DNA from: Rhizobium mongolense USDA 1844
Lineage (GTDB): Bacteria; Pseudomonadota; Alphaproteobacteria; Rhizobiales; Rhizobiaceae
NCBI RefSeq assembly: GCF_000419765.1
Contig: NZ_ATTQ01000016.1
Location: 1-64,000 of the forward strand
DNA: 64,000 nt
Direction of reading: 5' to 3'
Shown here: positions 1-8,179 of the stretch, piece by piece
Layout: each line of letters starts with the position of its first letter
How positions within the stretch are numbered: the stretch's first letter is position 1
Notes under the pieces: model-generated
The model's input: only the letters and a program-made list of their open reading frames with translations
Database searches by the model: none
Told to the model about the DNA's origin: nothing
Program-made: the position numbers and the translations under genes

Positions 1-967
1 CGTTGTTCATGGCCACCGCAAAGCCCATCGAGGAAAGCTTGTCCGGATCGGACTTGGCATCTTCGTAAGCCTTGAGACCCGCCACGACGTTCGACTTCAC
101 CATCTGCAGCAGGGTGGAGACTTCGGCGAGCCGCAGCGCACCGGGGGGCGGAACCCCAGGAGATTTACGGGCGGCGGCACGCACGAAAGCCTGCGCGCGG
201 GAGACGGCGTCGACTGCAATGCCATACCAGACGCCGCTCCAGAGCAGATGCGACGAAGCGAGCATCGACTGTGCGGCGATTTCTGCGAAAGGCTTCGGCA
301 GGATCTGAACGGCAGGCGCTTTCCCCTTGAAGAGGAAGCCGTCGGAGCAGGTGCCGCGCATCCCCAGCGTGTTCCAGATGTGCGTGCGCTCAAGTGTGTA
401 CTGATCCTTGAGAAACGCCGTCAGGACCTGATCCGAGGGTGCTGCGTCCGGATGACTGCGAGAGGTTATGAGGATCGCATCGGCATGCGAACCATAGGAG
501 ATCACGGTCGCGTCCTTTTCGAGACGACAGCTGTCGCCACCGACCTCGATGGCGCAGATGCTGTTGCGCAGATTGCCGCCGATCCCGCCTTCGGTCGTCG
601 CCGATGCGATCAAAAGCTGCTCGGCGGCGATGCGCCGCATGAAGCCTGCATGCCATTCACTTTCGGTGCCGTGCTCGACCAGGCTTGAAAGCTTGATGTG
701 GTGCATGGCGAATACCATCGCACTTGCGGCGCAAGCCTGGCCAAGAACGGAGCAGAGTTCGGCGACTTCGGTCGTCGAAGCCCCCTCGCCACCAAGGTGG
801 CGCGGCACTTGAATGCCGAGCAGGCGCTCGGCTTTCATCGTATCGACGGCCTCGCTTGGGAAGCGGCCTTCGGCGTCGACAGCGTCGGCATATTTCGCGG
901 CGATCTCGGCAACGCGCGCCGTTCTGACGGTAAAACTCTGTTCCGTGATCTTGACCGGAAAGTTCAT
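1..967 (-). CDS. Acyl-CoA dehydrogenase family protein, C-terminus cut by window edge
   Basis: The minus frame is open from an ATG at 967 to base 1, so the C-terminal part lies outside the window. The translation begins MNFPVKITEQSF and contains features of the acyl-CoA dehydrogenase fold: an N-terminal helical part, a stretch around GGEGASTTEVAELC, and a mid-domain reading ATTEGGIGGN where the flavin-binding beta domain normally starts. Its start overlaps the stop of the carrier protein gene by one base (TGATG), which indicates translational coupling. The likely substrate is therefore an acyl or aminoacyl group held on that carrier protein rather than free CoA; this is inference. Family confidence is high, substrate unknown. 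Confidence 0.85.
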   Translation of the reverse strand, partial: MNFPVKITEQSFTVRTARVAEIAAKYADAVDAEGRFPSEAVDTMKAERLLGIQVPRHLGGEGASTTEVAELCSVLGQACAASAMVFAMHHIKLSSLVEHGTESEWHAGFMRRIAAEQLLIASATTEGGIGGNLRNSICAIEVGGDSCRLEKDATVISYGSHADAILITSRSHPDAAPSDQVLTAFLKDQYTLERTHIWNTLGMRGTCSDGFLFKGKAPAVQILPKPFAEIAAQSMLASSHLLWSGVWYGIAVDAVSRAQAFVRAAARKSPGVPPPGALRLAEVSTLLQMVKSNVVAGLKAYEDAKSDPDKLSSMGFAVAMNN

Positions 968-1218
968 CACGCGACCTTCCGGTTGTCCTTGATGATATCG
1001 ACAGTCTTTTCGATCGCGGAGATGCTGGCAAAGGACTTGCGATTGAGGAGATTGTCTGGGAATTCGATATCGAAGGCTTCTTCGATGCCAAGCATGAGCT
1101 GCACGGAAGCAAAGGATGTCAGACCGGCCGCATAGAGATCGGCATCGTCGGCTAGCTGATCGATCGAAACAGGAAGCTTGCCGAATTTGGCGAGCAGTTC
1201 GCGGATAGTCTTGTTCAT
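967..1218 (-). CDS. Acyl carrier protein-like small carrier protein
   Basis: An 83-residue acidic helical protein of carrier-protein size. The phosphopantetheine attachment motif is seen as AGLTSFASVQLML, with Ser35 taking the place of the Ser in the usual DSL motif. I chose the ATG at 1218 because a GGAGG lies nine bases upstream; the TTG at 1227 falls inside the ribosome binding site spacing. It is followed with a one-base overlap by an acyl-CoA dehydrogenase. Carrier proteins with this GLTSFASV motif next to an acyl-CoA dehydrogenase are known in rhizobia and Agrobacterium as partners of seryl-tRNA-synthetase-like amino acid:carrier protein ligases. That ligase would lie beyond the left edge and is not visible. 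Confidence 0.85.
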   Translation of the reverse strand: MNKTIRELLAKFGKLPVSIDQLADDADLYAAGLTSFASVQLMLGIEEAFDIEFPDNLLNRKSFASISAIEKTVDIIKDNRKVA

Positions 1219-1482
1219 CCTTAGCAACCTCCAAGATTGTCATGATCCCGAGTGGCGATTATCGCCTTCATCATGAGCGTTCTTTTAGGCCGGAAAACAA
1301 AACATTCCGCTAACTCGTCTGGTTAAATATGAGGAAGACTCGCAGTTAAAATTTTAGAGAGTACCTTGCCTCGATGGCCTTTATCTTTTTCTTGACAGTC
1401 ACTTAGGCGTTACTCCTGCCTCAAGCGCCAAGATTGGTGTCCAGGCTGAAAGTGCAGAAATGATACGCCAGGAGTCTTCACG

Positions 1483-2538
1483 TCACTCGGAAGGCGGGTA
1501 GGAATGCTCGGCGCCATGGTAATCCAACACGGAAAAACAACCATCCGCCGTCTTCCGGACAGAATTTTCGCCAATCACTGCCTTTCCGTAGCCACCCGGA
1601 ATATCAAGGATATAGGCCGGCTGACAAAGGCCTGAGATGCGGCCGCGCAGCGAAGAAACGATCTTCTGACCCTCTTCGATCGTCAGCCGGAAATGGCTGG
1701 TGCCGGGCGCCAGATCGGGATGATGCAAGTAGTAAGGCTTGATGCGCGTCTCGACGAAGGTCTTCATCAGGTCCGCCAGAACGCCGGCATCGTCGTTGAC
1801 GCCCTTCAAGAGCACGGACTGACTGACCATGACGATCCCGGCATCGATGAGCCGGCCACAGGCTGCACGGGCTTCGATCGTCATTTCGCGCGGATGGTTG
1901 GCATGGAGCGCGACATAAGTCGTCTTGCCGCTCGCTTTCAACGCGGCGATCAGCGTCGCATCGATCCTCTGCGGATCGACAACAGGCACGCGTGTATGGA
2001 AGCGGACGATCTTCACGTGATCGATGGCCGCAAGCTCCCGCATCATCTCTTCAAGCCGCCGCGGCGAAAGGACGAGCGGATCGCCGCCCGTAAGGATCAC
2101 CTCCCAGATCTCCGGATGGTTGCGGATATAGTCGAAAGCAGCCATCATCGCCGCCGGATCGAGCGTACCGAGACCTTGAGGACCGACCATCTCCCGCCGG
2201 AAGCAGAAGCGGCAATAAACCGGACAGACATGCACGGCCTTCAGCAGCACGCGATCCGGATAGCGATGCACAATCCCTTCAACCGGGCTGTGCGCATGAT
2301 CACCGATCGGGTCGGCGCGCTCTTCAGGTGTTACGACCAGCTCGGCCGCATCCGGCACGAACTGACGCGCGATCGGATCGTCGACGTCGGCTCGATCGAT
2401 CAGCTTGGCGACGGCCGGCGTCAGGGCGATCGCATATCGTGCAGCAACCTCTTCCAGAGCCAGCCGGTCGCGATCGGCTAATAACCCGGCTTTCGACAGG
2501 TCATTGACGCTTTTGATCGGCCGGACGATATTCATCAT
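1483..2538 (-). CDS. epmB: EF-P (R)-beta-lysine modification radical SAM enzyme EpmB (lysine 2,3-aminomutase family)
   Basis: A 351-residue protein (350 if the second ATG is used) of the lysine 2,3-aminomutase family. The radical SAM cluster motif is visible as CPVYCRFC, followed by FRREMVG, and the GGDPL element that binds SAM is present around residue 150. It lacks the long extra C-terminal part of catabolic lysine aminomutases, as expected for EpmB. EpmB converts alpha-lysine to (R)-beta-lysine for attachment to elongation factor P. Its start overlaps the end of epmA by four bases (ATGA), and efp lies just beyond in the opposite direction, which fixes the role by context. Confidence 0.93.
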   Translation of the reverse strand: MMNIVRPIKSVNDLSKAGLLADRDRLALEEVAARYAIALTPAVAKLIDRADVDDPIARQFVPDAAELVVTPEERADPIGDHAHSPVEGIVHRYPDRVLLKAVHVCPVYCRFCFRREMVGPQGLGTLDPAAMMAAFDYIRNHPEIWEVILTGGDPLVLSPRRLEEMMRELAAIDHVKIVRFHTRVPVVDPQRIDATLIAALKASGKTTYVALHANHPREMTIEARAACGRLIDAGIVMVSQSVLLKGVNDDAGVLADLMKTFVETRIKPYYLHHPDLAPGTSHFRLTIEEGQKIVSSLRGRISGLCQPAYILDIPGGYGKAVIGENSVRKTADGCFSVLDYHGAEHSYPPSE

Positions 2539-3596
2539 CGATACTCCGCAACCGGCGCCCAGAGCACCTGGTCGATGCGCGAGGCTCCTGTCGCCAGCAT
2601 GACCAGCCGGTCGAAGCCGAGCGCGATGCCGCTTGCCTCCGGCATGATCGAAAGCGCATCGAGGAAATCCTCGTCGATCGGATAGCGTTCGCCATAAACG
2701 CGCGCTTTTTCTGCCATCTCGAGCTCAAAGCGGCGGCGTTGTTCTGCCACATTGGTGAGTTCGCCGAAGCCGTTCGCCAGTTCAACGCCGCAGGCATAGA
2801 GCTCGAAACGCTCCGCAACCCGCAGATCGCGTGCCGAGGGACGGGCGAGCGCCGCCTCGCAAACCGGGTATTCATCCAGAATGGTCACGCGGCCGAAACC
2901 GAGGCGCGGTTCTATCTTTTCAACCAGAACGCGGCTGAAGAGGTCCGCCCAACCGTCGTCGGCCGAAACGCGCATGCCATTCCGGCGCAGTTCGGAAGCC
3001 AGATATTCTCGATCCGTCGAACCATCGGCGACGACCGACGCCAGGAGGTCGATGCTCGCATAGCGCTCGAACGCCTCTGCGACGCTGATGCGTTCAGGTC
3101 CGGCGAAGGGGTCGGTTTCGGCGCCCCGATAGGTCAGCTTCGGCGTCTTCACGGTTTCGGCGGCCAGCGCGAGTATCCGCACGCAGTCCATCATCAGCGT
3201 TTCATAGCTTTCGCCGGCGCGATACCATTCCAGCATCGTGAACTCGGGATGATGGAATGGGCCGCGTTCGCGGTTGCGATAGACATGTGCGAAGCAGGCG
3301 ATGCGCTGCTCACCGGCCGCGAGCAGCTTCTTGCAGGCAAATTCCGGCGAGGTGTGCAGGTAGAAGGATGTCGCCTGCCCGTCCGTCGTCAGCGCCTCGG
3401 TTGCAAACGCGTGCAGATGCGCCTCGTTGCCGGGCGAAACCTGCAGCGCCGCCGTATCTACCTCGATGAAATCCTCGCGCGCGAAGTAGCCACGCAGCGC
3501 CGCCTGGATCGCGTTCCGTCCAATCAGGAAGGGGCGGCGATCCGCGTGGACGCTGGGGGTCCACCAAGGGGACGCTTTGGCGCCGGTAAGGTTCAT
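2535..3596 (-). CDS. epmA: Elongation factor P--(R)-beta-lysine ligase EpmA (GenX/PoxA)
   Basis: A 353-residue class II aminoacyl-tRNA-synthetase paralogue related to the catalytic domain of LysRS, without the anticodon-binding domain. Motif 2 appears as ACFAHVYRNRERGPFHHPEFT and motif 3 as ASGIALGFDRLVML near the C-terminus. It ligates beta-lysine to the conserved lysine of EF-P. The E. coli protein is about 325 residues; the Rhizobium form has a somewhat longer N-terminus. The gene overlaps epmB by four bases and is divergent from efp across about 150 bp, so ligase, aminomutase and substrate are together. Confidence 0.94.
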   Translation of the reverse strand: MNLTGAKASPWWTPSVHADRRPFLIGRNAIQAALRGYFAREDFIEVDTAALQVSPGNEAHLHAFATEALTTDGQATSFYLHTSPEFACKKLLAAGEQRIACFAHVYRNRERGPFHHPEFTMLEWYRAGESYETLMMDCVRILALAAETVKTPKLTYRGAETDPFAGPERISVAEAFERYASIDLLASVVADGSTDREYLASELRRNGMRVSADDGWADLFSRVLVEKIEPRLGFGRVTILDEYPVCEAALARPSARDLRVAERFELYACGVELANGFGELTNVAEQRRRFELEMAEKARVYGERYPIDEDFLDALSIMPEASGIALGFDRLVMLATGASRIDQVLWAPVAEYR

Positions 3597-3746
3597 TCTC
3601 AGCTTTCTTCACCAGGCCGGCCAACGCGAGGGCTGGCGTTTTGCCGGATTTTAGGTTAGTTGCGCCCCAACGAAAACAATTTGCGTCATGGGGACCATCC
3701 AGACAGTCCCTCTACGACGCCAAAAGCCGAGTTACAAGGAAGTCTT

Positions 3747-4316
3747 ATGGTCAAGGTCATCGCCTCTTCGGTCCGCAAGGGCAACGTTCTCGACGTCGAC
3801 GGCAAACTCTACGTCGTTCTCACTGCGCAGAACTTTCACCCCGGCAAGGGTACGCCGGTCACCCAGGTCGACATGCGCCGCATCGTCGACGGCGTGAAGG
3901 TTTCCGAGCGCTGGCGCACGACCGAGCAGGTCGAGCGCGCCTTCGTTGAGGATGTGAACTTCCAGTATCTCTATGAAGACGGCGAAGGTTTCCACTTCAT
4001 GAACCCGGCGACCTACGATCAGGTTGTCGTCGACAACGAAACAATGGGCGACCAGAAGGCCTACCTCCAGGAAGGCATGACCTGCATTCTGTCGATCCAT
4101 GAAGGCATTCCGCTGGCACTCGAGCTGCCGCGTCACGTCACGCTCGAGATCACCGAGACGGAACCGGTCGTCAAGGGCCAGACGGCGTCTTCCTCCTATA
4201 AGCCGGCGATGCTTTCGAACGGCGTGCGCACCCTGGTGCCGCCGCATATCAACGCGGGCACGCGCGTCGTTATCGCAACGGAAGACAACTCCTACGTCGA
4301 ACGCGCCAAGGATTGA
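3747..4316 (+). CDS. efp: Translation elongation factor P
   Basis: A 189-residue EF-P that relieves ribosome stalling at polyproline stretches. The start at 3747 is chosen because AAGGAAG lies at 3736-3742 and because it gives the canonical length and numbering. The modified loop reads FHPGKGTP with Lys34, exactly the residue that is beta-lysylated in E. coli EF-P. The reading frame is open further upstream, but that part does not resemble EF-P. The modification enzymes epmA and epmB are transcribed divergently from the same intergenic region, and an intrinsic terminator follows the stop codon. Confidence 0.97.
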   Translation: MVKVIASSVRKGNVLDVDGKLYVVLTAQNFHPGKGTPVTQVDMRRIVDGVKVSERWRTTEQVERAFVEDVNFQYLYEDGEGFHFMNPATYDQVVVDNETMGDQKAYLQEGMTCILSIHEGIPLALELPRHVTLEITETEPVVKGQTASSSYKPAMLSNGVRTLVPPHINAGTRVVIATEDNSYVERAKD

Positions 4317-4334
4317 TCCTTCGGACATATCAGA

Positions 4335-4369
4335 CAGAAAGGCCGGCCCGACGCCGGTCTTTCTGTTTT
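4335..4369 (+). terminator. Intrinsic terminator after efp
   Basis: A long hairpin with arms AGAAAGGCCGGC and GCCGGTCTTTCT (one G-T pair) and a five-base loop, followed by GTTTT. It ends efp and separates it from the convergent SIS gene whose stop is at 4372. It may also work weakly on the other strand. Confidence 0.85.
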
Positions 4370-4371
4370 GA

Positions 4372-5100
4372 TTACAGATGCGGGTTGCGCGGCCGGTATT
4401 TTTTCACCAGCCGCTGATTGACTTCCGCAGCGCCCGGCATGTTGGCGCTGAGATAGACTGGTGCGTCGCCGGACTTCGAAAGCGCTGAGGCAACTTCAGC
4501 GAAGATTGCGTTCAGCACGGTTGCTCCGACAGCTGTCGACACCGGGCCTACCTTGAGACCGCTTCCAGCCAGATCGAGCACGGCATCGCCGGGCGGCAAG
4601 CCGTTATCCAGCACGACATCGGCGATATCCGCAAGCCGGCGGCGGCCATTGGCAATCGCGCTCGAATAGGCAACCGAGGTAACAGCGATCACCTTGGCGC
4701 CGATCTCGCGGCCATAATCCGCAGCCTCGATTGGTGCGGCATTCACGCCCGAGTTCGAAGCAATGATGATAACGTCGCCTGGCTGCATGCCGTAGCGCTC
4801 CAGCACCGGCCGAACGAGGCCTTGCGTGCGTTCATAGACCGAGCTGATGACCGCTCCCTCATGCAGCATCGCGGAGCCGATGAGAACCGGCACGGTGAAC
4901 GCAAGACCGCCGGCGCGATAATGCACCTCCTCGGCCAGCATATGCGAATGGCCCGTGCCGAAGACGTAAACGCGCTTGTCATGACGCGCCGCATCGAGGA
5001 TGACTGCTGCGGCCTTCGCCATGGGTTCGGCAAGGCTTTTCTTCAAAGCCTCAAGACGGCCGATCAGATTGGAGAAATAGGCATCCGTAACCGCCGTCAT
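4372..5100 (-). CDS. SIS domain phosphosugar-binding protein (UPF0309-like)
   Basis: A 242-residue single SIS-domain protein. The phosphosugar-binding pattern is visible as [15 protein letters not shown] near residue 50 and [14 protein letters not shown] near residue 110. Size and motifs match the UPF0309 group, whose members sit in amino-sugar or N-acetylmuramate catabolic operons. It is the last gene of a four-gene set after nagA (15 bp gap), a NagB-II-like deaminase and a GntR regulator, so a role in amino-sugar phosphate isomerisation or cleavage is likely. It could act on MurNAc-6-phosphate, but the etherase family is normally longer, and the exact reaction is unknown. Confidence 0.8.
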   Translation of the reverse strand: MTAVTDAYFSNLIGRLEALKKSLAEPMAKAAAVILDAARHDKRVYVFGTGHSHMLAEEVHYRAGGLAFTVPVLIGSAMLHEGAVISSVYERTQGLVRPVLERYGMQPGDVIIIASNSGVNAAPIEAADYGREIGAKVIAVTSVAYSSAIANGRRRLADIADVVLDNGLPPGDAVLDLAGSGLKVGPVSTAVGATVLNAIFAEVASALSKSGDAPVYLSANMPGAAEVNQRLVKKYRPRNPHL

Positions 5101-5115
5101 GGCATTTCCTTTGCT

Positions 5116-6270
5116 TCAGGCCGCTTCGCCGTCGATCCAAGTGGCCGTGACTTCGATCGCATCCGTCAAATGCACGAGGTCGGCGCGCGCTCCCGGCGAA
5201 AGATGGCCATAACCGTCGAGCCGAAGAAACCGGGCCGGATAGAGCGTTGCCATGCGCAGCGCCTCGGCAAGCGTCAGATCAAGATAGGTGACGCCATAGC
5301 GGATGGTCGACGCCATATCGACATCCGATCCGGCAAGTGTGCCGTCCGAAAGCACCAGCTTCGAGCAGAAGCCCCCCTTCTCACGCCGCACGGTGCGGCC
5401 GTTCAGCATGAAGCTATCCTTCTCGGAGCCCACCAGCGACATGGCATCCGTCACGAAGAAGAGCTTGCCTTGCCCGCGCTTGGCGCGAAGTGCAGTGCGC
5501 AGCACTTTTGGATCGACATGATGGCCGTCGGCGATTATGCCGCACCACGTCGACGGATGGTCGATTGCCGCGCCAACCAGACCGGGTGCGCGGTGGCCCA
5601 TCTGGCTCATGGCGTTGAAAAGATGGGTGACGCCGCGTACTCCAGCATCGAAACGTTCTTCTGCAGCTTCGCTCGAACAATCCGAATGACCGATGCTGAT
5701 GATGATGCCAGCCTCGCTCAGTTCGCGAACTTGAGCAACCGTCACCTGTTCGGCCGCCATCGTCACGAGCAGCGTACCGATCGCCTCACGGGCGCGGATG
5801 AAAGCTTTGACATCCTTGTCTTCGACCGGGCGCATCAGTTCGGCCAGATGCGCGCCTTTGCGGGCAGGCGCCAGATGTGGGCCTTCGAGATGAAGACCGG
5901 CTACGCCGCGATTGGTTTTAACCGCATCCTTCGCGGCCTCGATCGCAGCCGCCGTCGCGTCCGCCGTATCGGTGATCAGCGTCGGAAGCAGCGCCGACGT
6001 GCCAAAGCGGCGGTGACCGTCAGCAATGATATACATCGAAGCTGCCGACGGCTCATCGTTCAGCATACGCCCGCCGCCGCCATTCACCTGCGCATCGACG
6101 AAACCTGCCGAAAGCACACCGCCGGCTAGCGAGATCGTCTCGCCTTCGGGCAACCCGTTGCACGAGACAATCGCCTCGACCCGGCCATTGGTAACGATCA
6201 GCGCTTTTTCGTCGTGGAACCTCTCGCCGTCGAAGATCCGGGCACCGGTGAAAATCTTGCGGGCTATCAT
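5116..6270 (-). CDS. nagA: N-acetylglucosamine-6-phosphate deacetylase
   Basis: A 384-residue amidohydrolase. Family signatures are GFVDAQVNGGGG near residue 57, the metal-ligand glutamate in HLEGPHLAPARKGAH, histidines in ISIGHSDCSSE and THLFNAMSQMGHR, and the catalytic aspartate in FVTDAMSLVG. It removes acetate from GlcNAc-6-phosphate to give glucosamine-6-phosphate, which the upstream SIS deaminase would then convert to fructose-6-phosphate. The start overlaps the stop of that gene by four bases (ATGA). Confidence 0.95.
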   Translation of the reverse strand: MIARKIFTGARIFDGERFHDEKALIVTNGRVEAIVSCNGLPEGETISLAGGVLSAGFVDAQVNGGGGRMLNDEPSAASMYIIADGHRRFGTSALLPTLITDTADATAAAIEAAKDAVKTNRGVAGLHLEGPHLAPARKGAHLAELMRPVEDKDVKAFIRAREAIGTLLVTMAAEQVTVAQVRELSEAGIIISIGHSDCSSEAAEERFDAGVRGVTHLFNAMSQMGHRAPGLVGAAIDHPSTWCGIIADGHHVDPKVLRTALRAKRGQGKLFFVTDAMSLVGSEKDSFMLNGRTVRREKGGFCSKLVLSDGTLAGSDVDMASTIRYGVTYLDLTLAEALRMATLYPARFLRLDGYGHLSPGARADLVHLTDAIEVTATWIDGEAA

Positions 6271-7298
6271 ATCGTCTCCGTGACTTTGAGCAGGTTCGCC
6301 GGCTTGTCTGGATCGAAACCCTTGCGGCGCGTAACTGACTCGATCAGCCGATAGTAGACGAGAAGCGACACGAGCGGATCGAGGAGGCCGTTGCCCGTCG
6401 TCGGCACGAGCAGATTGACGCCGGAAAGCGGCTGCGCTGAGAACGGTACCGTCGTTGCGCCGAGCTTTTGTAATCGCTCGAGTGCCTGAACATTGTTGGC
6501 ATAGGCCGCATCATCGGGCATGAAGGCGACGATCGGGAAACCCGGCTGCACGAGGCGCATCGGGCCATGCATCAGCTCTGCCAGCGAAAAGGCTTCCGCG
6601 TGAAGGCCGGACGTTTCCTTGGCTTTCAGCGCGGCCTCGAGCGCGATCGCAAAAGCTGGGCCGCGGCCTGCCGTATAAAGCGAGGTTGCATTGAAGAGCA
6701 CGTCTTCTGCGGCAGCCGTATCGATACCAGCAGTCGCCGATAGAGCCTCCGGCAACCTCTCCAACGAGGCTTGCAGATCGGCCGTAGCGCCAATGGCAGC
6801 CGTCACGCCGGCGAGCGCGGCAACCGAGGCGATGAAGGACTTGGTCGCGGCAACACTCTTTTCCGCGCCCGCATTGAGGTCCAGAACGATATCTGCCTGC
6901 TTTGCAAGCGGGCTGTCGGTGACGTTCACAACGGCGATCGTGGTCGCGCCGCCACGCTTGGCAGCATCCTGAAGGGCAACGATATCTGGGCTGGCGCCGG
7001 ATTGCGAAACCGTGAAGTGAACACCGCCCTTCAACTGCAAAGCCGCGCCATAGACGGAAGCGATCGATGGGCCGATGGACGCCACGGGAATACCGGCAGT
7101 GATCTCGAAGAGATATTTGAAGAAGGTTGCAGCATGGTCCGAAGAGCCGCGCGCTGCCGTCGTCACCACGCTCGGGCGAACCGAGGAAAACAGCTTGGCG
7201 ATTTCGGCGAAAACCGGCTTCTCATTTTGAAGGAGCGTCGCGACCACGTCCGGCGACTGGCCCGCCTCCTGCAGCATCAGCGACTGGTTCTCACTCAT
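6267..7298 (-). CDS. Glucosamine-6-phosphate deaminase of the SIS type (NagB-II / AgaS-like)
   Basis: A 343-residue protein with two SIS domains homologous to the isomerase half of GlmS and lacking the N-terminal glutaminase domain. Visible features are AARGSSDHAATFFKY in the first SIS domain, FTVSQSGASPDIVAL, AAEDVLFNATSLYTAGRGPAF (split across the second domain) and a C-terminal KPANLLKVTETI typical of GlmS-like proteins. In operons with nagA such proteins serve as NagB-II deaminases. It overlaps the GntR regulator gene and nagA by four bases each, so the operon is tightly coupled. Confidence 0.88.
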   Translation of the reverse strand: MSENQSLMLQEAGQSPDVVATLLQNEKPVFAEIAKLFSSVRPSVVTTAARGSSDHAATFFKYLFEITAGIPVASIGPSIASVYGAALQLKGGVHFTVSQSGASPDIVALQDAAKRGGATTIAVVNVTDSPLAKQADIVLDLNAGAEKSVAATKSFIASVAALAGVTAAIGATADLQASLERLPEALSATAGIDTAAAEDVLFNATSLYTAGRGPAFAIALEAALKAKETSGLHAEAFSLAELMHGPMRLVQPGFPIVAFMPDDAAYANNVQALERLQKLGATTVPFSAQPLSGVNLLVPTTGNGLLDPLVSLLVYYRLIESVTRRKGFDPDKPANLLKVTETI

Positions 7299-8068
7299 AG
7301 GTCATCTCCAATTTTCAGTTCGGCTACGAAATCGTAGGCATCGCCGCGGTAGTGCGAACGGGTGTATTCAACGACGCGCTGGTCTTCCAGGCGCGAAATC
7401 CGTTCGATCAACAGCGCCGGCGCACCGGTCTTTACATTCAGCATCGAGGCTGATGAAGGATCGAGCGTCACGGCCGTCAGCCGCTGCAGAGCACGCACCG
7501 GCTTGTGGCCGTTTGCGGCCAGCGCATCATAAAGCGATCCCTCGCCGCCGGCATTGTTGCCGAGGAACTTGACCGGCACAACCGCCCGCTCGATCGCCAG
7601 CGGCAGACCATCCGCGAGGCGCAGACGATCCAGGCGCAGAACGGCCTCATCCTGCCCAAGTCCGAGAAGGAAGGATTCTTCCGGCGATGGCGAATTGATC
7701 GTGCGGGACAATATTCTTGCCGCCGGCGAACGGCCGCGTGAGCGCATATCGGCCGAGAAAGACGAAAGACGCCAGAGCGGCTGCTCCATGCGCTCCACCT
7801 TACTGGAAACGAAGGTACCGCTGCCGTGACGCGATTCCAATGCGCCAGAGCTCATCAGATCACGATAGGCGGTTCGCACCGTCACGCGACCGAGCTTCAG
7901 AGCTTCGGCGAGATCGCGCTCTCCGGGGAGGGCCGCACCCGGCTTGAGAAGGCCTTCCTGAATGAGGCCGATCAACGCCAGTGCCAGCCGCTTGTAGAGC
8001 GGTCCCGTCATCGTTTCGTCGCGCAGACCGCGGGCGTTGAGCTCCGCTATCAGACTGGTTCTATCCAT
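7295..8068 (-). CDS. GntR/HutC family regulator of the amino-sugar operon (NagR-like)
   Basis: A 257-residue protein with an N-terminal GntR winged helix (PGERDLAEALKLGRVTVRTA near residue 46) and a C-terminal UTRA ligand domain (ending VEYTRSHYRGDAYDFVAEL). HutC-type regulators with UTRA domains next to nagA typically respond to GlcNAc-6-phosphate or glucosamine-6-phosphate. It is the first gene of the operon and very close to its promoter, where three copies of TAGAACC overlap the likely -10 region and the start codon, so autoregulation is likely. The ligand is inferred from context. Confidence 0.87.
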   Translation of the reverse strand: MDRTSLIAELNARGLRDETMTGPLYKRLALALIGLIQEGLLKPGAALPGERDLAEALKLGRVTVRTAYRDLMSSGALESRHGSGTFVSSKVERMEQPLWRLSSFSADMRSRGRSPAARILSRTINSPSPEESFLLGLGQDEAVLRLDRLRLADGLPLAIERAVVPVKFLGNNAGGEGSLYDALAANGHKPVRALQRLTAVTLDPSSASMLNVKTGAPALLIERISRLEDQRVVEYTRSHYRGDAYDFVAELKIGDDL

Positions 8069-8105
8069 GGATTAACCATAGAACCTATTTAGAACCACTT
8101 TTCAA
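8057..8105 (-). promoter_or_regulatory. Promoter and triple-repeat operator of the nag operon
   Basis: On the minus strand a TTGAAA (8105-8100) and TCTATG (8082-8077) are spaced by 17 bases, giving a plausible sigma-70 promoter with a very short leader to the regulator start at 8068. The heptamer TAGAACC occurs on the plus strand at 8079-8085 and 8090-8096, 11 bp apart, and in inverted form (GGTTCTA) at 8057-8063 inside the first codons. The first and inverted copies make a perfect 7-bp dyad with a 15-bp spacer. This is the likely GntR binding site. Confidence 0.6.
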
Positions 8106-8179
8106 GTCGAATCTATAACGCGAAGATAAAACCGTCGTGACGCCACGAAGGGTCATGAGTGATGGAATGTCCGCGAAGA

